Positions 1-7,745 of a stretch of DNA of 40,590 nt are shown here, one piece after another. The DNA is from Spirosoma fluviale (GTDB lineage: Bacteria > Bacteroidota > Bacteroidia > Cytophagales > Spirosomataceae). Location: positions 1-40,590 of the forward strand of contig CAMDRO010000018.1 in assembly GCA_945906795.1 (NCBI GenBank), in the 5' to 3' direction. The notes beneath the pieces are model-generated. The model saw nothing but the letters and a program-made list of their open reading frames with translations, was not told the DNA's origin and made no database searches. The position numbers were made by a program, and so were the translations under genes. Every line of letters begins with the position of its first letter. Within the stretch, counting starts at the first letter, position 1.

Positions 1-35
1 TGACGGTGCCTGAAAAAAGTTGACACATCTTTCTT
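1..35 (+). repeat. IS left inverted repeat (IRL)
   Basis: The segment starts TGACGGTGCCTGA and continues with GTTGACAC and a TTTCTT tract. The right end of the element mirrors this order imperfectly. The exact inner boundary is uncertain. Confidence 0.7.
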
Positions 36-53
36 CTTTTTAAACAAGAAGAA
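31..53 (+). promoter_or_regulatory. Hairpin directly ahead of the IS orfA start
   Basis: TTCTTCTT (31-38) pairs perfectly with AAGAAGAA (46-53) around a 7-base loop, and the orfA ATG begins two bases later at 56. Many insertion sequences place a stem here so that transcripts entering from outside are poorly translated. That role is inferred from position. Confidence 0.45.
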
Positions 54-55
54 AC

Positions 56-442
56 ATGAAAAAAACATCCTTTAGAGTTCAGCTGATCTTTTCGGAAGAG
101 CTTCGTAAAGAAGTCGTAAATCGCATTGAATCTGGTCAGTTATCGATTACCAAAGCTACGCGGGAATACGGTATAAGTCTTTCAAGTATTTATAAATGGT
201 TAAATAAATATTCGCGTAATTTGAGGAGTGGAACACGAATCGTTATGGAAAAAGACAGTGTTGATAAAAATATTTCTGAATTACGGAATCGGATTCAGGA
301 GTTGGAAGCGGCTTTAGGTCGTAAAACCTTGGAATCAGATTTGTATAAAATCATAGTAGACTTAGCCTCGAAAGAGTACAAGACTGATTTAAAAAAAAAC
401 TTTGGAAACATGCAGTCCACTATTACCAAGGAAAAAAAATGA
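56..442 (+). CDS. IS3-family transposase OrfA (HTH protein)
   Basis: This 128-residue protein is the DNA-binding subunit of an IS3-type transposase. Residues about 10-55 form a helix-turn-helix of the HTH_Tnp_1 kind, with the typical pattern of a basic helix, 'TKATREYGIS' and 'SIYKWLNKYS'. Residues about 68-100 form a heptad-rich coiled coil, as expected for the leucine zipper that mediates OrfA/OrfAB multimerisation. The last codons lie in an A8 run and the stop (440-442) overlaps the orfB ATG (439-441). In IS3 elements OrfA alone represses transposition and the fused OrfAB is the transposase. The gene appears intact. Confidence 0.88.
   Translation: MKKTSFRVQLIFSEELRKEVVNRIESGQLSITKATREYGISLSSIYKWLNKYSRNLRSGTRIVMEKDSVDKNISELRNRIQELEAALGRKTLESDLYKIIVDLASKEYKTDLKKNFGNMQSTITKEKK
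432..439 (+). promoter_or_regulatory. Probable -1 ribosomal frameshift site (A8)
   Basis: The orfA codons end GAA-AAA-AAA-TGA. The heptamer A-AAA-AAA at 433-439 lets both tRNAs slip back one base into the orfB frame immediately before the orfA stop. orfB lies in the -1 frame relative to orfA, which fits programmed -1 frameshifting to make OrfAB. The ATGA overlap also allows re-initiation to give free OrfB. Confidence 0.7.
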
Positions 443-1335
443 TACTTAATCATTCTATATCAGCAGCGTGTAGTGTTTTAGGGTTTAGTAGACAAGCGTA
501 TTATAAGCGTGATGTTCAAAACGATAAGTCCTCACTAGATTCATTGCTTAAAATCCTTCCAGATGTTGTTAAGGCGAGGAAAAAACGCCCAACCAAGGGT
601 TGCCGGAGCATCTATGAGGATTACGCCCAAAGCTGGCCTTTGGGCAGAGACAAGAGTGTATCACTGCTTATTGAGGCTGGTTTTGGGGTACGCTTTCCAA
701 AGAAATACCACAGAGCCACCCAGGCGGGTAATCGAGAGTTTTCCAACTTACTTGTAAACAAAACCGTTAATCATATTAATCAGGTATGGCAGTCGGATAT
801 GGCTCATTATTTAGTTGAAGACAAGCGATTTTATACCATTTATATCACGGATGTTTACAGTCAGGAAATCGTAGGGCATGGCGCATATACAGGTAATCAA
901 GCTGATAATTATGCAGAGGTGTTACTTCATGCTATTAAAGCTCAGAAAACAGTACTTAATGGCTTAATACATCACAGTGATGGTGGAAAACAATACGAAA
1001 GTAAAATCTACAAAGACCTATGTGAAAAATATGGTCTTACACAAAGTATGTGTATGTACTCTTATGAGAATCCATATGCGGAGAAGACAAATGATCTAAT
1101 CAATAATGGTTACCTCAACTGCTGGAAGCCCAAAAGCCTGAATCAAGTATGTAGGATGCAAACAGAGGCTGTTAAAGATCACAATTTAAATAGCAAAAAA
1201 AAGCGATTAGGTAAAAAGTCTCCTCTCGAATTTAAAGGAATGTTAAAAGAAAATAATAATACCCTCACCAAAAGCCTTCAATTAAAACCCAGTAATCCTG
1301 AACAACCAAGAAATAAACGATTAACTTTAAACTAA
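439..1335 (+). CDS. IS3-family transposase OrfB (DDE integrase)
   Basis: This 298-residue protein is the catalytic half of an IS3-type transposase, an rve/RNase H-fold integrase. An N-terminal helical region with 'GFSRQAYYKR' (HTH_21-like, residues about 14-24) is followed by the catalytic core. The acidic triad is visible as D120 in 'VWQSDMAHYL', D181 in 'HHSDGGKQY' and E215 in 'NPYAEKTND', giving D-to-E spacing of 34 residues as in the family. The ATG lies in the A8 slippery run and overlaps the orfA stop, so the protein is probably made both alone and as an OrfAB frameshift fusion. No internal stop or frameshift is seen. The C-terminal 40 residues are polar and probably disordered. Confidence 0.9.
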   Translation: MILNHSISAACSVLGFSRQAYYKRDVQNDKSSLDSLLKILPDVVKARKKRPTKGCRSIYEDYAQSWPLGRDKSVSLLIEAGFGVRFPKKYHRATQAGNREFSNLLVNKTVNHINQVWQSDMAHYLVEDKRFYTIYITDVYSQEIVGHGAYTGNQADNYAEVLLHAIKAQKTVLNGLIHHSDGGKQYESKIYKDLCEKYGLTQSMCMYSYENPYAEKTNDLINNGYLNCWKPKSLNQVCRMQTEAVKDHNLNSKKKRLGKKSPLEFKGMLKENNNTLTKSLQLKPSNPEQPRNKRLTLN

Positions 1336-1351
1336 AATAAACCTGGAAGTT

Positions 1352-1386
1352 GAAAGAAAAGTGACAACCAAAATCAGGCATCAACA
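1352..1386 (-). repeat. IS right inverted repeat (IRR)
   Basis: The reverse complement reads TGTTGATGCCTGA, then GTTGTCAC and a TTTCTTTC tract, matching IRL in order with small gaps. It ends 51 bases beyond the orfB stop codon, which is normal for IS3 elements. Confidence 0.7.
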
Positions 1387-1420
1387 GTTAATCGCATTAT
1401 TACCTTTTACCTAATACCTC

Positions 1421-1852
1421 TTACCTGATCTCTTTTTTCATTCGATAATGCTGAATCTCGCCAAACAATAAATAGGATTTTTTTTCAATCACATATCCGA
1501 TGGATTTATAAAATGGAACGGCATTTTCGCGCGCTTCTAAGATGATTTCTTGAATACCCATTTCTTTAGCTTTCACTTCTAAATACAACATAATGGCCTT
1601 TCCCACGCCCTTCCCTTGGGCCTCATTAGCCACAGCGACACACCTGACCTGCCCTTGATTTTCTCCAGACTTGTGCATCCTGGCAACCCCAATAATTTCA
1701 TCATCTTCTATAACCATGGCATGAATAGCTTCCGATTCATCTGCCAATACCTCCGACCCTTGAGGCTGATTCCATGGCTCTCTCAGTATTTTGAATCGTA
1801 ATCGATAATAAGACTCCCATTCATCCGGGCTTATTGGACTTGTAATGATCAT
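1421..1852 (-). CDS. GNAT-family N-acetyltransferase
   Basis: This 143-residue protein has the size of a single GNAT domain, which transfers an acetyl group from acetyl-CoA to an amine. The acetyl-CoA-binding motif A is clear: the strand 'VRCVAVANEAQ' is followed by Q79-G-K-G82-V-G84 and a helix. Motif B follows as 'ILEARENAVPFYKSIGY' (residues about 104-120), where the Tyr of FY is the usual general-acid position. The N-terminal 'YYRLRFKILREPW' resembles the ElaA-like branch of the family. The substrate cannot be told from sequence. The gene lies 33 bases beyond the rny terminator on the same strand and so is probably transcribed separately or by readthrough. Its 3' end faces the IS. Confidence 0.85.
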   Translation of the reverse strand: MIITSPISPDEWESYYRLRFKILREPWNQPQGSEVLADESEAIHAMVIEDDEIIGVARMHKSGENQGQVRCVAVANEAQGKGVGKAIMLYLEVKAKEMGIQEIILEARENAVPFYKSIGYVIEKKSYLLFGEIQHYRMKKEIR

Positions 1853-1885
1853 ATATTCTTTTGCTAAATCAACTATAAAATAAAA

Positions 1886-1920
1886 AGGAGCCCTAATAAG
1901 TTTATCTCACTAGGGCCCCT
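1886..1920 (-). terminator. Intrinsic terminator downstream of rny
   Basis: Read on the minus strand, AGGGGCCCTA (1920-1911) pairs with TAGGGCTCCT (1895-1886) with one G-T pair, around a 15-base loop. A T-rich run (TTTTTATTTTAT) follows. It lies 41 bases beyond the rny stop and ends the flippase-zapA-rny transcript. Confidence 0.75.
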
Positions 1921-1961
1921 CATTAATTTTTATTATTCAATGAACCTCATGTAAGGCTATC

Positions 1962-3545
1962 CTATTTGGCAAAATTAACTGCACGCATTTCGCGGATAAC
2001 AGTCACCTTGATTTGACCCGGATATTGCATCTCTTTTTCTATTTTTTGAGAAATATCAAACGATAGATCGGAAGCTTTCTCATCACTTACATTTTCCGAA
2101 TCCACTAAAATACGCAATTCACGTCCTGCCTGAATGGCATAACATTTTTGTACCCCGTCAAATGAAGTAGCCAAGGCCTCTAAATCTCTTAAACGCTTCA
2201 TATAAGATTCCATCATCTCTCTTCTAGCTCCAGGCCTTGATCCAGAAATGGCATCACAAACTTGAATGATGGGAGAGATCATCGATGTCATCTCGGTTTC
2301 ATCATGGTGTGCACCGATCGCATTACAAACTTCTGGATGCTCTTTGTATTTAAGAGCCAGTTCCATCCCTAATAATGCGTGAGGCAATTCGGGCTCTTCA
2401 TGCCAAACTTTTCCTATGTCATGCAATAGGCCTGCACGTTTTGCTAATTTGGCGTTTAAGCCTAACTCCGCAGCCATCGTTGCACATAATTTCGCTACCT
2501 CCCTTGAATGCTGCAAAAGATTTTGACCATATGAGGAACGAAATCTCATCCGTCCTATCATCTTGATCAACTCTGGATGTAAGCCATGAATGCCAAGTTC
2601 AATGACGGTCTTTTCGCCAATCTCGACAATCTCATCGTCTATATTTTTTTTCGTCTTATTAACAACCTCCTCAATACGCGCTGGGTGAATACGGCCATCT
2701 TGTACCAAGCGATGCAAGGATAAACGAGCAATCTCTCTCCTAACAGGATCAAACCCAGAAATGATGATCGCTTCAGGTGTATCATCTACGATGAATTCTA
2801 CTCCTGTGGCCGCCTCTAATGCACGAATGTTTCTTCCTTCTCGGCCAATAATCTTTCCTTTCACATCGTCCGATTCAATATTAAATACCGAAACGCAATT
2901 TTCAATCGCATTTTCCGCAGCCGTTCTCTGAATCGTCTCGATGACAATTTTCTTAGCTTCTTTTGTAGCGGTTAATTTTGCTTCTTCAATGGCCTGTTTA
3001 ACCAATGAACTCGCCTTGCTTTCCGCTTCTGCTTTTAAGGCCTCCATGATCTGTTCACGGGCTTCTGCCGCTGATAAGTTGGCAATTTTTTCCAACTGGC
3101 TAATCTGATTTGCCAGCATTTCATCTGCCTCTGCACGCTTTTTCTCTACTTCCTCAAGTTTTTTGCGGTAGTTTTCTTCCTTGGATTGAATGCTTTGCTT
3201 TTGAGCCTGTAAATCTTGATCTGCCAATTTTTGCTGCTCTTGTTGCTGCGCTAAAACTCTTTCCTTTTCCCTTAAAATTTGCTCGTTCTCCTGTAAAATA
3301 CCCTTCTTAGCTTGAGTTTCTTCCTCAAACTCTCCACGCAGACGAAGGAAATTTTCTTTGGCCTCTAACATGCGATCTTTCTTTAAATTTTCTGCTGCAA
3401 CTTCAGCATTTCTCAAGATGTCATCAGCCTTTCTTTTGGCTTCATCTTCGAAATTTTTATTTGCTTTTGAAAAGAATACTTTTCCAGCGAATACGCCCCC
3501 TGCTAATGATAACAATGGGATAATAATACTTAATATGCTCGACAT
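1962..3545 (-). CDS. rny: Ribonuclease Y
   Basis: This 527-residue endoribonuclease, anchored to the inner membrane, is inferred to start decay of mRNAs. Domains in order are an N-terminal membrane helix (residues about 4-24), a long charged coiled coil (about 30-200), and a KH RNA-binding domain with the GxxG loop in '[10 protein letters not shown]' (G230-G234). A metal-dependent HD hydrolase domain follows, with H346, the 'LLHDIGKV' motif (H375-D376) and 'GAHHDE' (about 411-416). Length and order match RNase Y throughout. The gene is last in the minus-strand run flippase, coiled-coil protein, zapA, rny, and 51 bases separate it from zapA. The zapA-rny pairing is common in Bacteroidota. A terminator follows at 1886-1920. 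Confidence 0.96.
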   Translation of the reverse strand: MSSILSIIIPLLSLAGGVFAGKVFFSKANKNFEDEAKRKADDILRNAEVAAENLKKDRMLEAKENFLRLRGEFEEETQAKKGILQENEQILREKERVLAQQQEQQKLADQDLQAQKQSIQSKEENYRKKLEEVEKKRAEADEMLANQISQLEKIANLSAAEAREQIMEALKAEAESKASSLVKQAIEEAKLTATKEAKKIVIETIQRTAAENAIENCVSVFNIESDDVKGKIIGREGRNIRALEAATGVEFIVDDTPEAIIISGFDPVRREIARLSLHRLVQDGRIHPARIEEVVNKTKKNIDDEIVEIGEKTVIELGIHGLHPELIKMIGRMRFRSSYGQNLLQHSREVAKLCATMAAELGLNAKLAKRAGLLHDIGKVWHEEPELPHALLGMELALKYKEHPEVCNAIGAHHDETEMTSMISPIIQVCDAISGSRPGARREMMESYMKRLRDLEALATSFDGVQKCYAIQAGRELRILVDSENVSDEKASDLSFDISQKIEKEMQYPGQIKVTVIREMRAVNFAK

Positions 3546-3596
3546 AGAACGGATGTGTTTATTACATGAGTCCCCAAAAGCCTTAAAAAAAATTGA

Positions 3597-3887
3597 TTAT
3601 AAAGTGAACTCCTCAGCCATCGCGAGCAATTGCTCGTTTTCCGCTTGAACATCTTCTAGCAAATTAGTTTTTTCCGATTCAAATTTTAATCCACACATAG
3701 CTAAATCTAAGGCTACCAAAGCCATAACGGCATTTGGATCTGAACTATTTGCCTTTTTTTCGTAAAATTTAACTAATCGGTTAACTAATAATGCCGCATT
3801 TCGCACGCAAAATTCCTCCTCTTTATTGACCCGCAAGGATACTGTTTGTATTCCTAATAATAAATTGCAGGGTAATTGTTGGCTCAT
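3597..3887 (-). CDS. zapA: Cell division protein ZapA
   Basis: This 96-residue protein fits ZapA, a small cytoplasmic protein that bundles FtsZ filaments at the division ring. It opens with a beta-hairpin-like segment and 'VSLRVNKEEE' (the ZapA head, which normally reads roughly 'I.I.g..Y.l....EE'). A helix with 'RNAALLVNRLV' follows, then 'DPNAVMALVALDLA' and a C-terminal coiled coil, in the usual ZapA order and length. The start codon overlaps the stop of the upstream coiled-coil gene by four bases (3884-3887), so the two are translationally coupled. Position just upstream of rny strengthens the call. Sequence identity to well-studied ZapA proteins is visibly low, so the call leans partly on context. 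Confidence 0.8.
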   Translation of the reverse strand: MSQQLPCNLLLGIQTVSLRVNKEEEFCVRNAALLVNRLVKFYEKKANSSDPNAVMALVALDLAMCGLKFESEKTNLLEDVQAENEQLLAMAEEFTL

Positions 3888-4213
3888 GTTTTGCGTAATT
3901 GCTCAATACAATGATCTATTTCAACTATATATTTATCTAACGTTTTCTTCAGCTCAGCAGTTGGGACCGCCGTGTTGTTTGTATTAACTACAATTTTACC
4001 AAATTTATCTGATTTTTTAAAGTTTTTCTCCAATTCTTTTGCTGCTTGGCTCGATAAATTCAGTTCCTGATTTTTTTCTTCTACTAGGATTTTTAACCTG
4101 TCAACTTCTCTTTCCAGTTCTTTTATGGTCCCTTGATTTTCTTGCAAACGCAAGACCATTTGGCTGATTTTCAGCTTTAAGGTTAAATATTGCGTTTTAA
4201 ATTCCTGTTTCAT
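3884..4213 (-). CDS. Small coiled-coil protein coupled to zapA
   Basis: This 109-residue protein has no recognised enzymatic motif. Residues about 5-70 are a continuous heptad-rich coiled coil ('LKLKISQMVLRLQENQ', 'LEREVDRLKILVEEKNQEL'). A short polar linker with 'VVNTNNTAVPTAELK' follows, then a final amphipathic helix ('LDKYIVEIDHCIEQLRKT'). There is no signal peptide or membrane segment, so it should be cytoplasmic. Its stop overlaps the zapA start by four bases. Bacteroidota often carry such a protein next to ZapA, and a ZapB-like partner role in the division ring is a reasonable guess, but there is no direct evidence in the sequence. It lies 12 bases downstream of the flippase gene. Confidence 0.7.
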   Translation of the reverse strand: MKQEFKTQYLTLKLKISQMVLRLQENQGTIKELEREVDRLKILVEEKNQELNLSSQAAKELEKNFKKSDKFGKIVVNTNNTAVPTAELKKTLDKYIVEIDHCIEQLRKT

Positions 4214-4225
4214 TTGGCCATTAAA

Positions 4226-5722
4226 TTAATGTTTTAACTTAAATTTTCCTCCGCCTTTCCAAGAAAATTCGAAGATCAAAACAAATAAAAGTAAAATTAA
4301 GACACCTATATTTTCACGTAGGATGTTGGGAATAGTCAGGACCGCTTGAATTTTTTGTCCAATTTCAATACATAAAAAACCTAGAACGATATAAAACAAT
4401 CCAGCTTTCCAGCGATATGGAATGGGGTCAAATTTTTGCCCACCCAAATAACACAAGACCATCATGACTAAGCTTGATGCGAGAAAAGACCATGCGCAAG
4501 CCATATACCCGTATTTGGGGATAAAAATAATATTTCCTGCCACCGTGGTAATTAAACCTATAAGCGTAATGATGGTTCCCATATAGGTTTTATTGGTTTT
4601 TTTGAACCAGACGGATTGGGTGTAATAAACCCCTAAAAACAAATTGGCCAAAAGTAAAATAGGAACAATCCCAATGCCTTCCCAATATATCTCTCTTCGT
4701 AAAAATAGTGTTTTAATCCAAAATAAATTAACCGAAACCGCCACCCACAAAAATGTACAAATAATGATAAACCAATGTGTCACTAAGGCTAAATTAGACT
4801 GGTCGTTGGTCTCTGTTTTCTTCCCCAGAAAAAAGGGTTCAGCCGAATACTTAAAAGCTTGAATGGCTAAACTCATGAAGACGGATAGCTTATAGCAATT
4901 GCCATAAATACCTAAGGCATCTTGCGAACTTCGCCCAGGATAAAAAGACTGTGGTAAAAATTCTTCTAGTAACAATCGGTCAAACATTAAGTTGAACATG
5001 GCCGCTAAGCTCATGAACATAATCGGGTAGGAATACACCCAAAGAGATCTCAATTCAGGCCAATCCCATGTCCATTTAAAAATTTTGAATTCTGCTTTGA
5101 GCCAATAAAACAGGGAGGCATTACCAATTAAATTAGCCAGAAAAATATACCCTGCGCCGACCTCTGGTCTGTATATGTTGTTTAAAAACTCAGGCCCATC
5201 CCCATTTTCGTGCATAGGTTTTAAAAATTGTAGGATGATTATATTTAATCCAACATTAATTAAAATGGAAACAATTTTGGCTTGTACAAATGTTCGAATT
5301 TTGTTTTCTAATCGGAGCTTTGCAAATGGGATAGCTGTGATGGCGTCAATGGCTAAAATTACGGCCAACCATTTTAAAAATATACCCTTGTTTTCATATC
5401 CTAATTGGGCCATAATGGGATCAGAAAACAGAAATAAGCCAAGCGTAAATATTCCTGACGTGGCGATAATAGCCGTTAAAATGATGTTGTAATATTTGGT
5501 TGGAGCCTCTTTGGCATACCTGAAATAGGCCGTTTCCATGCCATAGGTATAGATGATATTCGCAATGGCCATGTAGCCATATAATTTGACATTAATCCCT
5601 AACTCCGCGGGTAAAAACGCTTTTGTGTGAACAAATACAAGTAAAAAATTAAGGGAACGCCCTAATATGGTACTGAATCCATACGATAGAGTTTCACCCG
5701 CTAATTTTTTTAGAATAGACAT
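4226..5722 (-). CDS. Polysaccharide/lipid-linked oligosaccharide flippase (MOP superfamily)
   Basis: This 498-residue integral membrane protein has about 14 hydrophobic segments, the size and organisation of Wzx-like flippases of the MOP superfamily. These move undecaprenyl-linked sugars across the inner membrane. Recognisable landmarks are the N-terminal 'SYGFSTILGRSLNFLLV' helix, 'YGMETAYFRYA' near residue 60, 'AKLRLENK' near 130-140, and the polysaccharide biosynthesis C-terminal half beginning 'YSYPIMFMSLAAMFNLMFDRLLL'. No glycan gene cluster surrounds it, so the cargo is unknown. It is the first gene of the run leading to zapA and rny. A perfect -7-like box (TACCTTTG) lies just upstream at 5743-5750. 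A lipid II flippase role cannot be excluded but is not implied. Confidence 0.85.
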   Translation of the reverse strand: MSILKKLAGETLSYGFSTILGRSLNFLLVFVHTKAFLPAELGINVKLYGYMAIANIIYTYGMETAYFRYAKEAPTKYYNIILTAIIATSGIFTLGLFLFSDPIMAQLGYENKGIFLKWLAVILAIDAITAIPFAKLRLENKIRTFVQAKIVSILINVGLNIIILQFLKPMHENGDGPEFLNNIYRPEVGAGYIFLANLIGNASLFYWLKAEFKIFKWTWDWPELRSLWVYSYPIMFMSLAAMFNLMFDRLLLEEFLPQSFYPGRSSQDALGIYGNCYKLSVFMSLAIQAFKYSAEPFFLGKKTETNDQSNLALVTHWFIIICTFLWVAVSVNLFWIKTLFLRREIYWEGIGIVPILLLANLFLGVYYTQSVWFKKTNKTYMGTIITLIGLITTVAGNIIFIPKYGYMACAWSFLASSLVMMVLCYLGGQKFDPIPYRWKAGLFYIVLGFLCIEIGQKIQAVLTIPNILRENIGVLILLLFVLIFEFSWKGGGKFKLKH

Positions 5723-5742
5723 GTGTTAAAGTTTGTCAATTC

Positions 5743-5750
5743 CAAAGGTA
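5743..5750 (-). promoter_or_regulatory. Candidate -7 box for the flippase-zapA-rny operon
   Basis: On the minus strand the sequence TACCTTTG fits the Bacteroidota -7 consensus TAnnTTTG. No good TTTG -33 element lies 19-21 bases upstream, so this is a partial match. The implied leader would be about 15 bases, typical for the phylum. Confidence 0.4.
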
Positions 5751-5774
5751 CAAATTTCTGTTGGATTGGGTCAT

Positions 5775-6548
5775 TTATGGTTTTTGATATCCGATCGTCT
5801 GATAAAATAGTTCCGAGTAATTATCAGAAAGGGGGATATGATTTTCGCCAATTTTGATTTTCTGATTTCGAATCGATTCTACTTTTTTCAAGGATACAAT
5901 GAAAGATTTATGGATTCTTCGAAATTCAGTGGACGGCAATCTTTCCTCAATTAACTTCATCGTCATGCGGCAAACCACAGGAAATTTCTGGGTTCTTAGG
6001 TGAATTTTAATGTAATCTTTTAAGCCCTCAATGTATAAAATGTCTTCCAACATGATTTTCATTAATGAATAATCCGCATGAATGAAGATGTATTCCATTT
6101 TTTCAGGCACCTGAACTTGAGCTTGCGCAAGCACATTTTTGCTTTTGAAATAATCCAATGCTTTGTGCGTTGCTTTCAAAAATCTTTCAAAAGAAATAGG
6201 CTTCAGCACATAATCAATCACATCTAAATTAAAACCCTCCAAAGCGTATTGTTGGTATGCCGTCACAAAAATCACCATCGGTTTTTGAGTTAATCCTTCC
6301 AAGAATTGAACTCCCGTAATTCCGGGCATTTGGATGTCCAAGAAAATCAAATCGATTTCATTTTCCTGTAGGTATTCAATGGCCTCAAAGGCGTTCCGAC
6401 ATCTTTTTTCTAATTTTAAAAAAGGTACTTTGGCGATGTTATCTTCCACTAAATCAAGGGCAAGATTCTCATCATCCACTGCTAAACACCTTAGAACTAC
6501 CTTTGGGATTGCTGTAAATTCTTCGATTTTCTCTTCCTCTTCTTCCAT
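5775..6548 (-). CDS. LytTR-family response regulator
   Basis: This 257-residue two-component regulator has a receiver domain (residues about 18-135) with acidic pocket D25-D26, phospho-acceptor D71 in 'LIFLDIQMPG', T96 in 'FVTAY' and K116 in 'YVLKPISF'. A LytTR DNA-binding domain follows (about 150-257), with the typical 'IHADYSLMKIMLEDILYIEGLKDYIKI' opening and 'FRRIHKSFIVSL' later in the domain. The first 17 residues are an unusual Glu-rich tail, and no internal Met before the receiver offers a better start. It follows the histidine-kinase gene with a one-base gap, so the pair is one operon and one signalling pathway. The target genes are not evident. Confidence 0.93.
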   Translation of the reverse strand: MEEEEEKIEEFTAIPKVVLRCLAVDDENLALDLVEDNIAKVPFLKLEKRCRNAFEAIEYLQENEIDLIFLDIQMPGITGVQFLEGLTQKPMVIFVTAYQQYALEGFNLDVIDYVLKPISFERFLKATHKALDYFKSKNVLAQAQVQVPEKMEYIFIHADYSLMKIMLEDILYIEGLKDYIKIHLRTQKFPVVCRMTMKLIEERLPSTEFRRIHKSFIVSLKKVESIRNQKIKIGENHIPLSDNYSELFYQTIGYQKP

Positions 6549-6549
6549 G

Positions 6550-7608
6550 TTAGGTATATTTTATCTTTAGTTCAACCAAATAACTATCTTCTTTTTCATG
6601 AATATTTAATTCATGTTGATCAGGGTACAAAAGCTCCAATCGCCTACGAACATTGGCCAAACCTATTCCCGAACTTTCATCTTTTATCTCAGAATTTTGC
6701 TTACTTACCTTATTACTTACACTAAAAAACAATGATTTTTTATCATCGTTTAATTCGATTTCAATGCTTGGATCCTTCACCATTCCTACCCCATGTTTAA
6801 AGGCATTTTCCACAAAAGGGATAAGAAGCATGGGTTCTATGCTAGAAGGCGTTGAACTTAATTTGTGTTTAAAGTCGATATTAATGTCATTGCCAAATCG
6901 CAAACGCTGTAACTCAATGTAACTTTCTAAATAACTAAACTCCTTGTCAATGCTCACTTTTGAATCACTCGTTTCGTAAATCATATACCGCATTAATTCA
7001 GATAATTTAATCACCACTGGTTCCACCATCTCAGGCTTTCTTCTGGACAAAGAAACAATGCTATTGAGTACATTGAACATGAAATGCGGGCTAATTTGCG
7101 ATCTTAAAAACGATAATTCAGATTTTAATCGTTCGTTTTCCTCCTCTTTTTTAACCTCTTGGTCTGTCATATTATCGGAAAGAAATCGATAACTAATTCC
7201 AATGGCGACAATAAATAGTAATTGGAATACAATCCTTAATGAGGTGCCTCTCCTAAAACCATTGCCTCTTGGCCCCGCTCCATTTGCCATTTCAGGAAAA
7301 AACCACTTAAATAATTCTTCATGAAACCAGAGCATCAATAGTAAGGAAATCGCGAGCAGTATGATGTACATTAAAACACCCCGTTTTTTGAGAATTTTTC
7401 TTAATAAAAATTCTGTATTGAAATAAAAGAGGGGGATATTAAATAAACCAAATACAACAAAAAACATATTCCATTGGAAATGTCGATCTATTTCTCGGGG
7501 ATTATTCGAGGCGGAATTGGGTCCTAACAATAAGGGCAAAGCCAAAAAACAAATCCAAAAAAAGATATGTAAGAGTATGGGCCTAAGCTTCCAGTTTATT
7601 TTTGACAT
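6550..7608 (-). CDS. LytS/YehU-type sensor histidine kinase
   Basis: This 352-residue membrane kinase pairs with the adjacent LytTR regulator. Four hydrophobic segments (residues about 10-30, 47-68, 78-95 and 124-145) form an unrecognised membrane sensor. A short coiled coil (148-170) follows, then the His_kinase domain with phospho-acceptor H175 in 'QISPHFMFNVLNS'. The ATP-binding HATPase_c domain shows the N box 'PFVENAFKHG' (N268) and the G box 'GIGLANVRRRL' (G314). There is no extracytoplasmic PAS or Cache domain, so the stimulus is probably sensed in or at the membrane. The stop codon is separated by one base from the regulator's ATG. The gene is divergent from the DUF1080 operon, with 137 bases between start codons. 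Confidence 0.93.
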   Translation of the reverse strand: MSKINWKLRPILLHIFFWICFLALPLLLGPNSASNNPREIDRHFQWNMFFVVFGLFNIPLFYFNTEFLLRKILKKRGVLMYIILLAISLLLMLWFHEELFKWFFPEMANGAGPRGNGFRRGTSLRIVFQLLFIVAIGISYRFLSDNMTDQEVKKEEENERLKSELSFLRSQISPHFMFNVLNSIVSLSRRKPEMVEPVVIKLSELMRYMIYETSDSKVSIDKEFSYLESYIELQRLRFGNDINIDFKHKLSSTPSSIEPMLLIPFVENAFKHGVGMVKDPSIEIELNDDKKSLFFSVSNKVSKQNSEIKDESSGIGLANVRRRLELLYPDQHELNIHEKEDSYLVELKIKYT

Positions 7609-7745
7609 GATTTTCTTTAGGGCATTAAATTCAAATTAAAGCAAAATCTCTTATATTTCTAAAAATTTTTCTACGAGTATCCCTTTTTTGCCGATGAATA
7701 AGCTAAATGGATATTTATAAATTGCAAAAACCTATTTACATAAAC

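Larger units (their letters stand above)
1..1386 (+). mobile_element. IS3-family insertion sequence, apparently complete
   Basis: A two-gene transposon unit (orfA 56-442, orfB 439-1335) is bounded by imperfect inverted repeats. The left end begins TGACGGTGCCTGA at base 1. The reverse complement of the right end begins TGTTGATGCCTGA at base 1386, so 10 of the first 13 bases match and both termini start 5'-TG. Similarity continues inward as GTTG.CAC followed by a TTTCTT tract. Overlapping frames, an A8 slippery run and a DDE integrase are the IS3 hallmarks. Both genes are open, so the copy may be active. The left flank lies outside the window, so a target-site duplication cannot be checked. The 34 bases from the right end to the next gene (1387-1420) show nothing notable. 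Confidence 0.85.

Noticed and set aside
439..1335. Transposase OrfB as a dead pseudogene
   Set aside because: The unusual 'DGG' and 'NPYAEKT' contexts first suggested loss of catalytic residues, but D120, D181 and E215 are all in place and the frame is intact.
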